Assembly: GCF_900659615.1 (NCBI RefSeq)
Contig: NZ_CAACUY010000006.1
Location: 62,001 to 126,000, forward strand
Direction of reading: 5' to 3'
From: Actinomadura fibrosa
Lineage (GTDB): Bacteria > Actinomycetota > Actinomycetes > Streptosporangiales > Streptosporangiaceae
DNA length: 64,000 nucleotides
The notes beneath the pieces are model-generated. The model searched no databases. It was not told the DNA's origin and saw nothing but the letters and a program-made list of their open reading frames with translations. The position numbers were made by a program, and so were the translations under genes. Below, piece after piece: positions 1 through 7,596 of this stretch (its first letter is position 1; the number at the start of each line of letters is the position of its first letter).

Positions 1-325
1 GTCGGCGCATCGGATCCTCCTGGACCACCGGAGCCACTGTGGTGTCCACCGTAACCTTCGGCCGCGGGCTGACGCCGAGCAACGCGGCGGCCAGGAGTGC
101 AGGCGGCATCTCGATGGCCTCGGCGACCGCCCGGATCTTCGCCACGTGCAGACCGGTCTTGCCCTGCTCCAACCGGCTGATGGTGGCGGCCGAGTAGCAC
201 GCGGCTCGGCCTAGGTCGGCCTGCCGCCAACCGCGTCGCTCCCGTGCGAGACGGATCACCTCACCCACGTTCCCGGCGTCGATCAGCGACCTCACCACAG
301 CACCGTGCCACCACGGGTCCGTCAT
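1..325 (-). CDS. XRE-family helix-turn-helix regulator, N-terminal part
   Basis: The gene runs off the left edge, so only the first 108 residues are visible. An ATG at 325 with GGAG five bases upstream gives a protein starting MTDPWW. Residues about 20-80 form a Cro/C1-type helix-turn-helix, with the usual W-R-Q-A-D-L-G (33-39) and S-A-A-T-I-S-R-L-E-Q-G (45-55) elements. A second possible start is the GTG pair at 298/295. The missing C-terminal part probably holds a TPR-like ligand-binding region, as in many actinomycete XRE proteins of this kind (inference). It is divergent from the RiPP precursor gene at 516 and may control that cluster through the repeated motif in the shared upstream region. 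Confidence 0.8.
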   Translation of the reverse strand, partial: MTDPWWHGAVVRSLIDAGNVGEVIRLARERRGWRQADLGRAACYSAATISRLEQGKTGLHVAKIRAVAEAIEMPPALLAAALLGVSPRPKVTVDTTVAPVVQEDPMRR

Positions 326-397
326 CACGTCTCCGGAGCTACCGGGAGTCCAGACCCCACCACGCTACGAGATCAACCAGCGGGTGCCCAGACCCGC

Positions 398-433
398 GTG
401 CAGATCCTGCACACGCGCGCACGTCCTGCACAC
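398..433. promoter_or_regulatory. Operator-like repeats between the XRE gene and tgmA
   Basis: TCCTGCACAC occurs twice as a direct repeat, at 405-414 and 424-433. The copies are 19 bases apart start to start, close to two helical turns. The first copy is part of the inverted repeat GTGCAG-ATC-CTGCAC (398-412). The spacing and the position in a divergent promoter region suggest a regulator site, perhaps for the adjacent XRE protein. This is inference from layout only. Confidence 0.35.
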
Positions 434-515
434 CACCCGCCGAACCGCGGCCCGGCGCGTTCCACTGAACACCGAGCGGCGCCGCCCCGGGCGTCCACCC
501 TCGGAAGGAACCGAC

Positions 516-764
516 ATGCTCCCCACTCCCGCCACCACGGCGACGATCACCCAGCCGCCGGCGCTGCGCCCCTACGGGCTCCGTTTCGCCCAGCGGCTGT
601 CCGCCGCGGTCACCCAGACGCCACCGGACCTGACCTACTGCCCGCGTCGGCAGCAGACCCTGGCCGGTGGCAGTCCGCTCGCCGCTCAGCCCGGCCTGCT
701 GCGCGCCTACTCGGTCACCTGGGGCACCACCGATCGGGACAACAAGACCGACGACAACGGCTGA
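516..764 (+). CDS. tgmA: Putative ATP-grasp-modified RiPP precursor peptide
   Basis: This encodes an 82-residue peptide. The ATG at 516 has a good ribosome site (GGAAGGAA, 503-510). It resembles the actinomycete GRASP-target precursor family: a leader with the motif PYGLRFAQRL (residues about 19-28), a central DLTYCPRRQQTL segment, and a short hydrophilic tail (TDRDNKTDDNG) rich in D, T and N that would be the substrate for side-chain modification. It lies 13 bases before the ATP-grasp maturase gene, the arrangement typical of tgm clusters, where the ATP-grasp enzyme forms ester or amide cross-links in the core. Because the maturase next door carries a stop codon, the peptide may no longer be matured. 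The family call rests on motif and neighbour together. Confidence 0.72.
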   Translation: MLPTPATTATITQPPALRPYGLRFAQRLSAAVTQTPPDLTYCPRRQQTLAGGSPLAAQPGLLRAYSVTWGTTDRDNKTDDNG

Positions 765-777
765 CTCGGAGGGCCAG

Positions 778-1743
778 ATGAACCGCGGCACGGTGCTCAT
801 CCTCACCGACACCACCGACCACACCGTCGACCTCATCGTCCACGAGCTCCAGCAGCGCGAGGCGACCGTCGTCCGCCTGGACCCCGGCGCTGGACCCATC
901 CGGATCGACGCCCGCCTGGACGGCGACCGGTGGCGCGGCCACGTCGGCGATGAGCACCGCGCTGCCCGCCTGGAGGAGGTGACCTCGGTGCTGTGGCGCT
1001 GGCCCGGCCTGCCCACCGGGCACCCCGCCATTACCGACCCGGCCGCCCGCGCCTGGGCCGCCCGCGAGGACCTCCTGGCGCTGCGCGGCATCCTGCGCAC
1101 GCTGCCCGCCCGCTGGATCAGCCACCCCGCCGCGATCGCCACCGCAGGCGACAAGGCGGGGCAGCTCGTCACCGCCCGCCGCTGCGGGCTCGAAGTCCCC
1201 GACACCCTCATCACCACCAGCGGCGCCCCCGTCCCTGCCTGAGCGTACGGCCGCGCCATCCTCTACAAGGCCTTCCACGCCCAGGGCGCCGACCCTGAAT
1301 CAATGGTCACCGCGAGCGCTACCGACGCCGCCGCGCTACCCGCCGAACTGGCCGCCGCCTCCACCTTCCAGCCGATCGTGCGGGGCACCAGCATCCGTCT
1401 CACCGCCGTCGGCCCGCACCTGTTCGCCGTCCGCATCACCGGCACCGACCTGCTCGACTGGCGGCCCGTCCAGGACCGCCTGACCTTCACCGCGACCGAA
1501 ATCCCGCCCGCCATCGCCACCGGCGTGCACGCGTTCCTGCGTGCCTACGGCCTGGAGTACGGGGCCTTCGACTTCATCGACCCCGGCCCCGGTCGTCCGT
1601 GGAGCTTCCTGGAGTGCAATCCATCCGGCATGTACGGGATGGTGGAGATCCAGTCCGGCCTGCGCATCACCGCGGCGATCGCCGACCGGCTCCTGACCCC
1701 ACTCAACCAGGGCTCGGCCGGATGCTCGATCGGTTCGCCGTGA
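778..1743 (+). pseudogene. tgmB: ATP-grasp RiPP maturase interrupted by an in-frame TGA
   Basis: Reading from the ATG at 778 gives 154 residues up to a TGA at 1240-1242. The same frame then stays open to 1743, and the sequence straight after the stop (AYGRAILYKAFHAQGADPES) is what an ATP-grasp domain should contain next. Before the stop are the N-terminal fold and GDKAGQLVTARRCGLEVPDT. After it are the acidic/NP motif region (EYGAFDFID, then LECNPSG at about residues 282-288) and the C-terminal helix. Without the stop the protein would have 321 residues, normal for this family. A single C-to-T change in a CGA codon (C-G-A to T-G-A) would explain it. An ATG at 1303 could restart translation, but it would give only the C-terminal half. 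A sequencing error is the main alternative. Confidence 0.75.
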
Positions 1744-1775
1744 CGGACCGTGCCGACGCTGACACAGTGGGACCC

Positions 1776-2318
1776 ATGGGCCTCTACTTCTTCCCTCCAT
1801 CGCTGAAGCTGCGCGCCACCTTCCTCGCTGCGCAGGCCGAGTACGCCGAGCACGACGGCCGTCCCGACGCCGACGGCCTCACCCTCGCCGACCTGACCGA
1901 AGGCACGCTGCGCAGCTACGTCGAGGGCATGGCGGCCGGGACGTTCCCCCGCGACGGCATCAGGATCGGCGTCGCGGGGACCGAGCTGTGGTGGTGCGAG
2001 ACCAGTGAGGGCCAACCGCCGTCCTTCGTCGGGCGTCTGACCGTCCGGCACGACCTCGTCGCCGCCAACTACGACCGCGGCGGCCAGTTGTGGCTCTCGA
2101 TCCGCCCCAGCCGCCGCCGCCAGGGCCTCGGCACCCAGCTCTTGGCCGCCGCCCTGCCCATCGCGGCCGCGCACGGCATCACCACCCCGGTCGTCGTCAT
2201 CCGGACGGTCGCCCTCGCGCCCCGCAAGCTCGCCGAGAGCGTCGGCGGGAAGCAGGTCTGGGAGAAGTCGGGCCGGGTCGCCTACCGGATCGAGTCGAAG
2301 CAGCAGGTCGCGGTCTAG
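1776..2318 (+). CDS. GNAT-family N-acetyltransferase
   Basis: From the ATG at 1776 this is a 180-residue GCN5-type acetyltransferase. The acetyl-CoA-binding motif A is clear: LSIRPSRRRQGLGTQLLAAAL, with the R-x-x-G-x-G/A core, followed by a helix and a C-terminal strand pair. The N-terminal PPSLKLRATFLAAQAEY opening is common in actinomycete members. Upstream in-frame starts exist (ATG 1722, overlapping tgmB; GTG 1740, forming GTGA with the tgmB stop), so translation may be coupled to tgmB. The substrate is unknown. In this position it might act on the RiPP product or confer self-protection, but it could equally be unrelated to the cluster. No methyltransferase partner of the tgm cluster is visible in the window. 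Confidence 0.75.
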   Translation: MGLYFFPPSLKLRATFLAAQAEYAEHDGRPDADGLTLADLTEGTLRSYVEGMAAGTFPRDGIRIGVAGTELWWCETSEGQPPSFVGRLTVRHDLVAANYDRGGQLWLSIRPSRRRQGLGTQLLAAALPIAAAHGITTPVVVIRTVALAPRKLAESVGGKQVWEKSGRVAYRIESKQQVAV

Positions 2319-2385
2319 CGCTAGATCGCTGATGGGGAATCGCTGAACCGGGCGCGGGCACCTTTGGACGACTGTCTCGCGGAGC

Positions 2386-3747
2386 TTAGTTCGGGGCGGT
2401 GAGGACCAGGGCCTCGCGCAGCTCGGCCACTGGGGAGCTGTCGCGGTGGGCGGGGGGTATCGCGTCGAGGACCCAGCGCCCGGTCTGGGTGATCATTTGG
2501 CTGCGGTAGGGGACGGGCAGGGTCGTGAGCACGGCCGTCGCCTGCCGCGCCCCGGCATCGCTGCCGCCCTGGACGACCGTGCACAGCCCCTCGTGAAGCC
2601 GGACGTTCGCCTCGTACTGGTACTCGGAGCTCTGGGAGAGGACCAGGTCGCGTGCGGTGTCGGCCTTCGACTCGTCGCCCGCGCTCGCGTAGACGCAACT
2701 CTCGGTGAAGTGCAGGGCGTCCGTGGTCCAGAGGGTGGGGAAGATGTCCGTGCGGAAGTCTTTCCCGTCCCGGTCGACGAAGGTGCGGAGGGAACGCCGG
2801 GCCTCGTCGTGTCGGCCGAGGAGGCTGAGGGCGTTGGCCTCCACGCCCGCGAGGTTCGCCGTCCAGAAGGGATGCCCGTCACCGGCGAGGCGGCGCGCTT
2901 TTTCGACGAGGCGCAGGACGGTCGGCAGGGGACGCTGCCCGAACACCCCGAAACCCGCCTCCTTGCAGCGGATCATGAGCCGGGCATCGAGTACGCCCGA
3001 CGCGTCGGCGGCGGTCTTGGCCGTGCGCCACCAGCGGATGGCGGCGCCGTGATCGCCCAAGCGGGTGACCGCGTTGGCTTGCAGGAAGCCGAGCAAGGCG
3101 AGATTGAGGTGCAGATCGGGCAGCACCTTCGCGGACGCCGTCGTCATCTGGCGCTGGAGTGCCAGCAGATCGGGAGTGAGGCCGTCCCGGACCTGGGCCG
3201 GCGGCAGCGTGCGGAGCGCGTGCAGATGGTCGACGCAGGTCATGCCCCAGTCCTCGATCGACCGGGTCTCGGTGTCCATGGCGAGGTCGAGGAGCTGGCG
3301 CACCGACTCGCCGGACGATGCCATCGCGCCGATCCCCATGGTGAGGGCGGTTTGCAGGAGGCGCCGACGTTCCATGTCGTCCTGGCTTCCGACGGTGGGC
3401 TTCGAGTCCACGCTAGCGGCGGGAAAGCCGAAGGGAAGAGGTGCGACGGATTGATTTAGGTTGATATCTGAATCTTCTCCGTCGAGGGCGAAAAGATCAT
3501 CTTCATCGACGCCGAACACGATCGCGTAGGCGACGCGATAGCGCTCGCTGACGCCGACCTTGCCCGCCTCCCAGCGTTTGACGTACGACAGCAGGGTGTC
3601 CGTATCGGGGCATTGCCGGTCAGGTAGGGAATCTCTGATGCGTCGGGCTATCTCCGGCTTGGTCCACTTTCGGCGCTTGCGTTCAGCGGTCAGGCGGGTG
3701 GCGATCGTGCGGCGGTCCAGGGCGCGCTGATCTGCGTCTTCGGTCAT
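2386..3747 (-). CDS. XRE-family regulator with C-terminal TPR-like region
   Basis: The start ATG at 3747 is preceded by GAGG at five bases and gives 453 residues. Residues about 14-85 are a helix-turn-helix of the XRE/Cro class (A-R-R-I-R-D, then L-S-Y-V-K-R-W-E-A-G-K), followed by an acidic linker. From about 190 to 440 the protein is all helical with alternating small and hydrophobic positions, like the TPR-type sensor domain of actinomycete regulators. It is convergent with the GNAT gene and divergent from the small gene at 3979. It may autoregulate through the TGACGTCA palindrome at 3786-3793, about 40 bases upstream of its start (inference). A longer in-frame reading from further upstream has no ribosome site and crosses the intergenic region, so I reject it. 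Confidence 0.82.
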   Translation of the reverse strand: MTEDADQRALDRRTIATRLTAERKRRKWTKPEIARRIRDSLPDRQCPDTDTLLSYVKRWEAGKVGVSERYRVAYAIVFGVDEDDLFALDGEDSDINLNQSVAPLPFGFPAASVDSKPTVGSQDDMERRRLLQTALTMGIGAMASSGESVRQLLDLAMDTETRSIEDWGMTCVDHLHALRTLPPAQVRDGLTPDLLALQRQMTTASAKVLPDLHLNLALLGFLQANAVTRLGDHGAAIRWWRTAKTAADASGVLDARLMIRCKEAGFGVFGQRPLPTVLRLVEKARRLAGDGHPFWTANLAGVEANALSLLGRHDEARRSLRTFVDRDGKDFRTDIFPTLWTTDALHFTESCVYASAGDESKADTARDLVLSQSSEYQYEANVRLHEGLCTVVQGGSDAGARQATAVLTTLPVPYRSQMITQTGRWVLDAIPPAHRDSSPVAELREALVLTAPN

Positions 3748-3785
3748 CGGGGCCTCGCGTCGGTCTGCCAGGGAGTGCTCTTCGA

Positions 3786-3793
3786 TGACGTCA
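3786..3793. promoter_or_regulatory. TGACGTCA palindrome upstream of the XRE gene
   Basis: This perfect 8-base palindrome lies 39 bases upstream of the start at 3747. On the minus strand it overlaps a TTGACG -35-like hexamer (3794-3789). It is a candidate operator; no -10 hexamer at good spacing was found. Confidence 0.25.
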
Positions 3794-3915
3794 ATTCTGC
3801 ACCTGTGATGCCGCTCCGCATCGTGACTTACTTGCATTCGCGTGAGGGAATCCGGTGCGCTTCCCCGCCGGTATTCGATTCGAGTGATGTGACCGGGAAG
3901 GTCGAAAAGAGAAGC

Positions 3916-3952
3916 GGCCCCGGGGCGGTGATGACTGCACCGGCCCGGGGCC
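3916..3952 (+). promoter_or_regulatory. Strong leader hairpin before the gene pair at 3979
   Basis: The left arm 3916-3930 and right arm 3938-3952 pair over 15 bases with one mismatch, around a 7-base loop (ATGACTG). TTGAT follows directly. The hairpin ends 26 bases before the ATG at 3979 and so lies in that gene's leader. It could be an attenuator or a terminator of an upstream short transcript. Confidence 0.5.
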
Positions 3953-3978
3953 TTGATCCGACAACGGAGGTCGGACCC

Positions 3979-4269
3979 ATGGACGATCGTAGAACGCCCG
4001 AGGAGTCGCTCGCGGCGCTTGGCGCACATCTGGCCTCACGGCGCATGAACGTCGAGCTCACCGGAACGGGCCTCAGGGTCGTGAACACGCGTGCGGCCGG
4101 GTGTTGTGCGGAGGCCCCGCATGCGTCCGACCTCATCACCTGCCGACCCCGGCCCGGGGATGCCGGTCGGTGGTGGTTCTTCACCTCGTGGTCGGAGCCG
4201 ATCGCGCGTTCCGATCAGATCGGCATCGCGGCCGTGCTCGTCCTCGACCATCTGGGGGCGCAGGCGTGA
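3979..4269 (+). CDS. Hypothetical protein, 96 residues
   Basis: The ATG at 3979 has GGAGG eight bases upstream. The product is soluble, with no signal peptide or membrane segment. It contains a CC pair in G-C-C-A-E-A-P-H near residue 40, a W-W-F-F-T-S-W stretch near 70 and a hydrophobic C-terminal helix (IGIAAVLVLDHL). I do not recognise the family. The next gene starts inside its stop codon (GTGA), so the two are almost certainly co-translated. Both lie divergent from an XRE/TPR-like regulator, a common arrangement in actinomycetes where small genes of unknown role sit beside such regulators. Confidence 0.7.
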   Translation: MDDRRTPEESLAALGAHLASRRMNVELTGTGLRVVNTRAAGCCAEAPHASDLITCRPRPGDAGRWWFFTSWSEPIARSDQIGIAAVLVLDHLGAQA

Positions 4270-4562
4270 TCGCGGGAGCCTGGCGGCAGGTCGACGCCGT
4301 CCGGATCTCGGACGAGCTGCGGCGCCGGTTCCCCTGCGTCCGGATGGCGTGGTTCGGGCTGTACACCGGACGATGGTGGGCCCTGGTGCTGGACGCGGCC
4401 GGGCATCACCGGCTGGTCGAGGCGGGGGATCCCGCGGAGCTGAGCCGCCGGGTGGCCGCGGTCGACGGGGCGACGCGCGGCGATGTCCTGGTGGTGCGGC
4501 GGCGTTCGGACGTCAGTGGGCGGGTGGGACGGGGAGGGGGCGTTCCAGGGCGGAGAGGGTGA
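4266..4562 (+). CDS. Hypothetical protein, 98 residues, coupled to the gene before it
   Basis: The GTG at 4266 overlaps the preceding stop in a GTGA. The first 80 or so residues look like a compact alpha/beta protein (ISDELRRRFPCVRMAWFGLYTGRWWALVL...), with two adjacent tryptophans. The last 15-18 residues are glycine- and arginine-rich (SGRVGRGGGVPGRRG) and overlap the 3' end of the convergent GH15 gene by 50 bases. The tail may therefore be fortuitous read-through rather than conserved. The family is unknown. Sharing an operon and a W-W feature with the upstream product, it may be a partner protein, but nothing in the sequence fixes a function. Confidence 0.6.
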   Translation: MIAGAWRQVDAVRISDELRRRFPCVRMAWFGLYTGRWWALVLDAAGHHRLVEAGDPAELSRRVAAVDGATRGDVLVVRRRSDVSGRVGRGGGVPGRRG

Positions 4563-6081
4563 GGACGACCAGCGACGCCGTCCAGCCGAGGGGGGCCACG
4601 CCCGCGGGCTGCCCGCGCTCGCCGATCTTCTCGGGCAGCGAGCCGAGCGTCGTGCGGTGCGCGGTGAGCCAGTCGAGGCGGCCGAGCGCCTCGGCGGTCC
4701 GGCCGGACGCGGCGGAGTTGAGGGCGAACAGGGCGGTCTCGGGCGTCCAGGCGACGGCCTTGTTGCCCGGCCAGCGCTCGCCCGGCAGGACGCCGCCGTT
4801 CGGCAGCGCCTGCTTGCGGGCGGCCGTGTCGACGGCGGCCGAGACGCCCGCGTCGAGCGGCGCGAACGGGGGTGCCAGGAAGGTCACGGAGGTGTCCATC
4901 AGGCCGCCCCTGATCGGCGAGCGCGGGTAGCCGTACGGGGCGTACTGCCTGGTCACGGCGTTGGAGAGGCGGTTCGCCGCGGCTCGCCAGCGGGTCCCCT
5001 CCGCGCGTCCGCCGTACGTTCCGGCGAGGGACGCGGCGGCGCGGAGGCCGGCCAGGACCGGTCCGGCGACGCCGAGGGTGGGGCGGCGCGGGTCCTGCTC
5101 GCGGCGGTGGTCGCGTTCCCAGTAGTCGGACGAGGCGGGCGGCAGCCCCTCGGCGTCCAGCGAGCGGGCGAGGTGGTCGGCGGCGCGGCGGACCATCGGC
5201 CACAGCTCCGGCAGGTCGGCCGGGTAGCGCGTCCGGTAGAACCAGCTCGCCCAGAGGACCCAGCCGAGGGAGTCGAGCTGCGGCGGGCGGCCGTCGGTGA
5301 CCGCGGTCCCGTCGACGTTGTACCGGGCGGCCCAGACGCCGTCGTCGTGCTGGACGCGGGCGAGGAACCGCAGGACGCGGCGCGCCTCGGACGGGTGGCC
5401 CGCCACCGTGAACGCGGCGGCCGCGAAGGCGGAGTCGCGCGGCCACGAGTACCGCCACGCCCCGTACCAGGACGCGAGCGACGCGCCGTTGGGCCGGGTG
5501 AGCAGCCGGAGGTCGAGCAGGGCGCGTGTCGACATGTCGCGGTAGTCGTCGCCGGACCGCCGCCGCTTGTCGGGGGATCCGGCTTTCAGGTCCGTGCCGG
5601 GGATCGTGCCGTGGGTCAGCCACACGCTGTCGGAGCGGACCGCGGCGGCCACGCGGGGGTCGTCGGCCGGGACGACGATGGACGTGTCCTCCCCGTACGG
5701 GACGAGCCGGACCCGTCCGTCCGCGAGCCGGACGACGGTGCTGTCGGGGAGATAGGAGGCGCCGGGCCCCTCGGCGGGGGAGAGGGGGACGCCGGTGAAC
5801 GGCCATCCGCCGCCGCCGACCAGCCCGGGGCTCGCCCAGCCGGGGCCCGCGTTGTTCGGGAGGGTGGACCCGCCGGTGGCGACGAGCGCGCCGACGATCA
5901 GCAGCGCGGCGGCGCGGCGGAAGCGCCGGACCCCGCGGCGCCGTCCGCGCCGGGGAGCCGTCCGGGAGGGCGTCCGGGGCGGGGCGTCCGCCGGGGCGGG
6001 CGCGGTGGCGACGGGCGCGCCGGGGACGCCGGGGGGCGGCTCTTCGGCGACCCCCCGGTGCGCCAGACGCTCGTCCGCCAT
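4513..6081 (-). CDS. GH15 glucoamylase-like glycoside hydrolase, membrane-anchored
   Basis: This is a 522-residue protein from the ATG at 6081 (GGAAGG nine bases upstream); ATGs at 6108/6111 are possible but lack a site. Residues 1-50 are a proline/arginine-rich cytoplasmic tail, and 57-70 (AALLIVGALVATGG) form one membrane segment or uncleaved signal anchor. The rest is the (alpha/alpha)6 barrel. GH15 hallmarks are visible: WYGAWRYSWPRD (205-216), the general-acid loop SSDYWERD (Glu322) and the C-terminal AWTPETALFALN with the probable base Glu448. Such enzymes release glucose from the ends of alpha-glucans or cleave trehalose; the substrate cannot be told from sequence alone. It is a single gene, convergent with the small gene pair and divergent from sucC. 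Confidence 0.82.
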   Translation of the reverse strand: MADERLAHRGVAEEPPPGVPGAPVATAPAPADAPPRTPSRTAPRRGRRRGVRRFRRAAALLIVGALVATGGSTLPNNAGPGWASPGLVGGGGWPFTGVPLSPAEGPGASYLPDSTVVRLADGRVRLVPYGEDTSIVVPADDPRVAAAVRSDSVWLTHGTIPGTDLKAGSPDKRRRSGDDYRDMSTRALLDLRLLTRPNGASLASWYGAWRYSWPRDSAFAAAAFTVAGHPSEARRVLRFLARVQHDDGVWAARYNVDGTAVTDGRPPQLDSLGWVLWASWFYRTRYPADLPELWPMVRRAADHLARSLDAEGLPPASSDYWERDHRREQDPRRPTLGVAGPVLAGLRAAASLAGTYGGRAEGTRWRAAANRLSNAVTRQYAPYGYPRSPIRGGLMDTSVTFLAPPFAPLDAGVSAAVDTAARKQALPNGGVLPGERWPGNKAVAWTPETALFALNSAASGRTAEALGRLDWLTAHRTTLGSLPEKIGERGQPAGVAPLGWTASLVVLTLSALERPLPVPPAH

Positions 6082-6415
6082 GACGGTCAGCCTTCCCCCG
6101 GGCAACATCAAAGTGAAAATAAGTACATCAAACTACGTCAATTGGTTCATCCTCCCCAGGGGCCACTCGTGCCCTCCTCCCAGGGGCCCACACCGTGCCT
6201 TCCTGCGAGGCGTGCCCGGTCTCACCGGGCCGCCACCGTCCGGTTTCCGAACGGTGACCGTTTCCGGGACGCGGGATCGGACCCGGCGGCATGACCATGG
6301 ATCGGGGTTGACTAGGCTGCATCGACGGAGCGGACCGCAGGGTGGCGGCCGCACGGGCACCCGTGTACTCCCCACTCGAGTGGTCATTGGCTGTCAATCC
6401 TGTTAAGGACGCCTC
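6082..6415. other. Divergent intergenic region between the GH15 gene and sucC
   Basis: This stretch of 334 bases has no gene. It contains an AT-rich patch at 6110-6150, unusual here, which is the likely promoter side of the GH15 gene (TTGACG on the minus strand at 6141-6136), and the sucC promoter near 6291-6318. I saw no RNA gene in it. Confidence 0.6.
6291..6318 (+). promoter_or_regulatory. Probable sucCD promoter
   Basis: TAGGCT at 6313-6318 fits an actinobacterial -10 hexamer, and ATGACC at 6291-6296 is a candidate -35 with 16-base spacing. The same TAGSCT hexamer precedes purN, icd, mdh and other genes in this window. The implied leader is about 90 bases. Confidence 0.45.
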
Positions 6416-7594
6416 GTGGACCTGTTCGAACATCAGGCGAAGGAACTCTTCGCCGAGTACGGGGTACCGGTGCCCACCGGCAAGGTCGCCCATACTCCCC
6501 AGGAAGCGCGCGCTATCGCGGAGGAACTGTTCTCCGCGGGCAGCAAGAAGGTCGTCGTCAAGGCCCAGGTGAAGACCGGCGGCCGCGGCAAGGCCGGCGG
6601 CGTGAAGCTCGCCGACTCGGCCGACGAGGCGGAGACGCTCGCCGGCCAGATCCTCGGCATGGACATCAAGGGCCACACGGTCCACAAGGTCCTCGTCGAG
6701 GAGGGCTCGGCGATCGCGCAGGAGTACTACTTCTCGTTCCTGCTCGACCGCGCCAACCGCACCTTCCTCTCCATCTGCTCCGTCGAGGGCGGCGTGGAGA
6801 TCGAGGAGGTGCCGCACGACCGGCTCGCGCTCGTCCCGATCTCGCCGCTGGACGGCGTCGACAAGGACCGCGCCCGCGCGATCGCCGAGCAGGGCCGCCT
6901 CCCGCAGGAGGCCCTCGACGGCGCCGCGGAGATCATCGAGCGGCTGTGGGCCGTGTTCACCGACGAGGACGCCACCCTCGTCGAGGTGAACCCGATGATC
7001 CTCACCACCGACGGCCAGGTGAAGGCGCTGGACGGCAAGGTCTCCCTCGACGACAACGCCGCGTTCCGCCAGGAGCACGACAAGCTGGAGGACAAGGCCG
7101 CGGCCGACCCGCTGGAGGCGGCGGCCAAGGAGAAGGACCTCAACTACGTCAAGCTCGACGGCAGCGTCGGCATCATCGGCAACGGCGCCGGCCTCGTCAT
7201 GTCCACGCTGGACGTCGTCGCCTACGCCGGCGAGCAGTTCGGCGGCCAGAAGCCCGCGAACTTCCTCGACATCGGCGGCGGCGCGTCCGCGGAGGTCATG
7301 GCGAACGGGCTGGAGATCGTCCTGTCGGACGGCGACGTGAAGTCGGTGTTCGTCAACGTCTTCGGCGGCATCACCGCGTGCGACGCGGTCGCCAACGGCA
7401 TCGTGAGCGCCTACCAGCTCCTCGCGGACCGCGGCGAGGCCGTGAACCGCCCCCTCGTCGTCCGGCTCGACGGCAACAACGCCGAGCTCGGACGGCAGAT
7501 CCTCAGCGACGCCGCGCTGCCCGGCGTCCAGCAGGTCGACACCATGGACGACGCGGCCAAGCGCGCCGCCGAACTCGCAGCGGCAGGTGCATGA
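6416..7594 (+). CDS. sucC: Succinyl-CoA synthetase (ADP-forming), beta subunit
   Basis: This is a 392-residue TCA-cycle enzyme subunit; together with SucD it interconverts succinyl-CoA and succinate with synthesis of ATP or GTP. The start is the GTG at 6416 with AAGGA six bases upstream. The N-terminal ATP-grasp domain opens with the family signature [21 protein letters not shown], followed by the [20 protein letters not shown] nucleotide-binding segment and EVNPMI. The C-terminal CoA-ligase domain has [12 protein letters not shown] and the GGGA and VFGGI motifs. The length is normal. Its stop overlaps the sucD start region (ATGA at 7591-7594), so the two subunits are translationally coupled. 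Confidence 0.97.
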   Translation: MDLFEHQAKELFAEYGVPVPTGKVAHTPQEARAIAEELFSAGSKKVVVKAQVKTGGRGKAGGVKLADSADEAETLAGQILGMDIKGHTVHKVLVEEGSAIAQEYYFSFLLDRANRTFLSICSVEGGVEIEEVPHDRLALVPISPLDGVDKDRARAIAEQGRLPQEALDGAAEIIERLWAVFTDEDATLVEVNPMILTTDGQVKALDGKVSLDDNAAFRQEHDKLEDKAAADPLEAAAKEKDLNYVKLDGSVGIIGNGAGLVMSTLDVVAYAGEQFGGQKPANFLDIGGGASAEVMANGLEIVLSDGDVKSVFVNVFGGITACDAVANGIVSAYQLLADRGEAVNRPLVVRLDGNNAELGRQILSDAALPGVQQVDTMDDAAKRAAELAAAGA

Positions 7595-7596
7595 TC

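Noticed and set aside
1240-1242. Possible selenocysteine at the tgmB TGA
   Set aside because: No selenocysteine is known in this family, no conserved cysteine is expected at this place, and no stem-loop of the right kind follows. A nonsense change or sequencing error is simpler.
3748-4029. N-terminal extension of the XRE/TPR-like regulator by about 94 residues
   Set aside because: The extended frame crosses the divergent promoter region, the leader hairpin and the start of the gene at 3979, and has no ribosome site; the ATG at 3747 has a good one.
6116-6141. TTGACG plus TATTTT as the GH15 promoter
   Set aside because: The hexamers are only 14 bases apart on the minus strand, too short for a normal sigma-70-type promoter, so it is not listed as a promoter.
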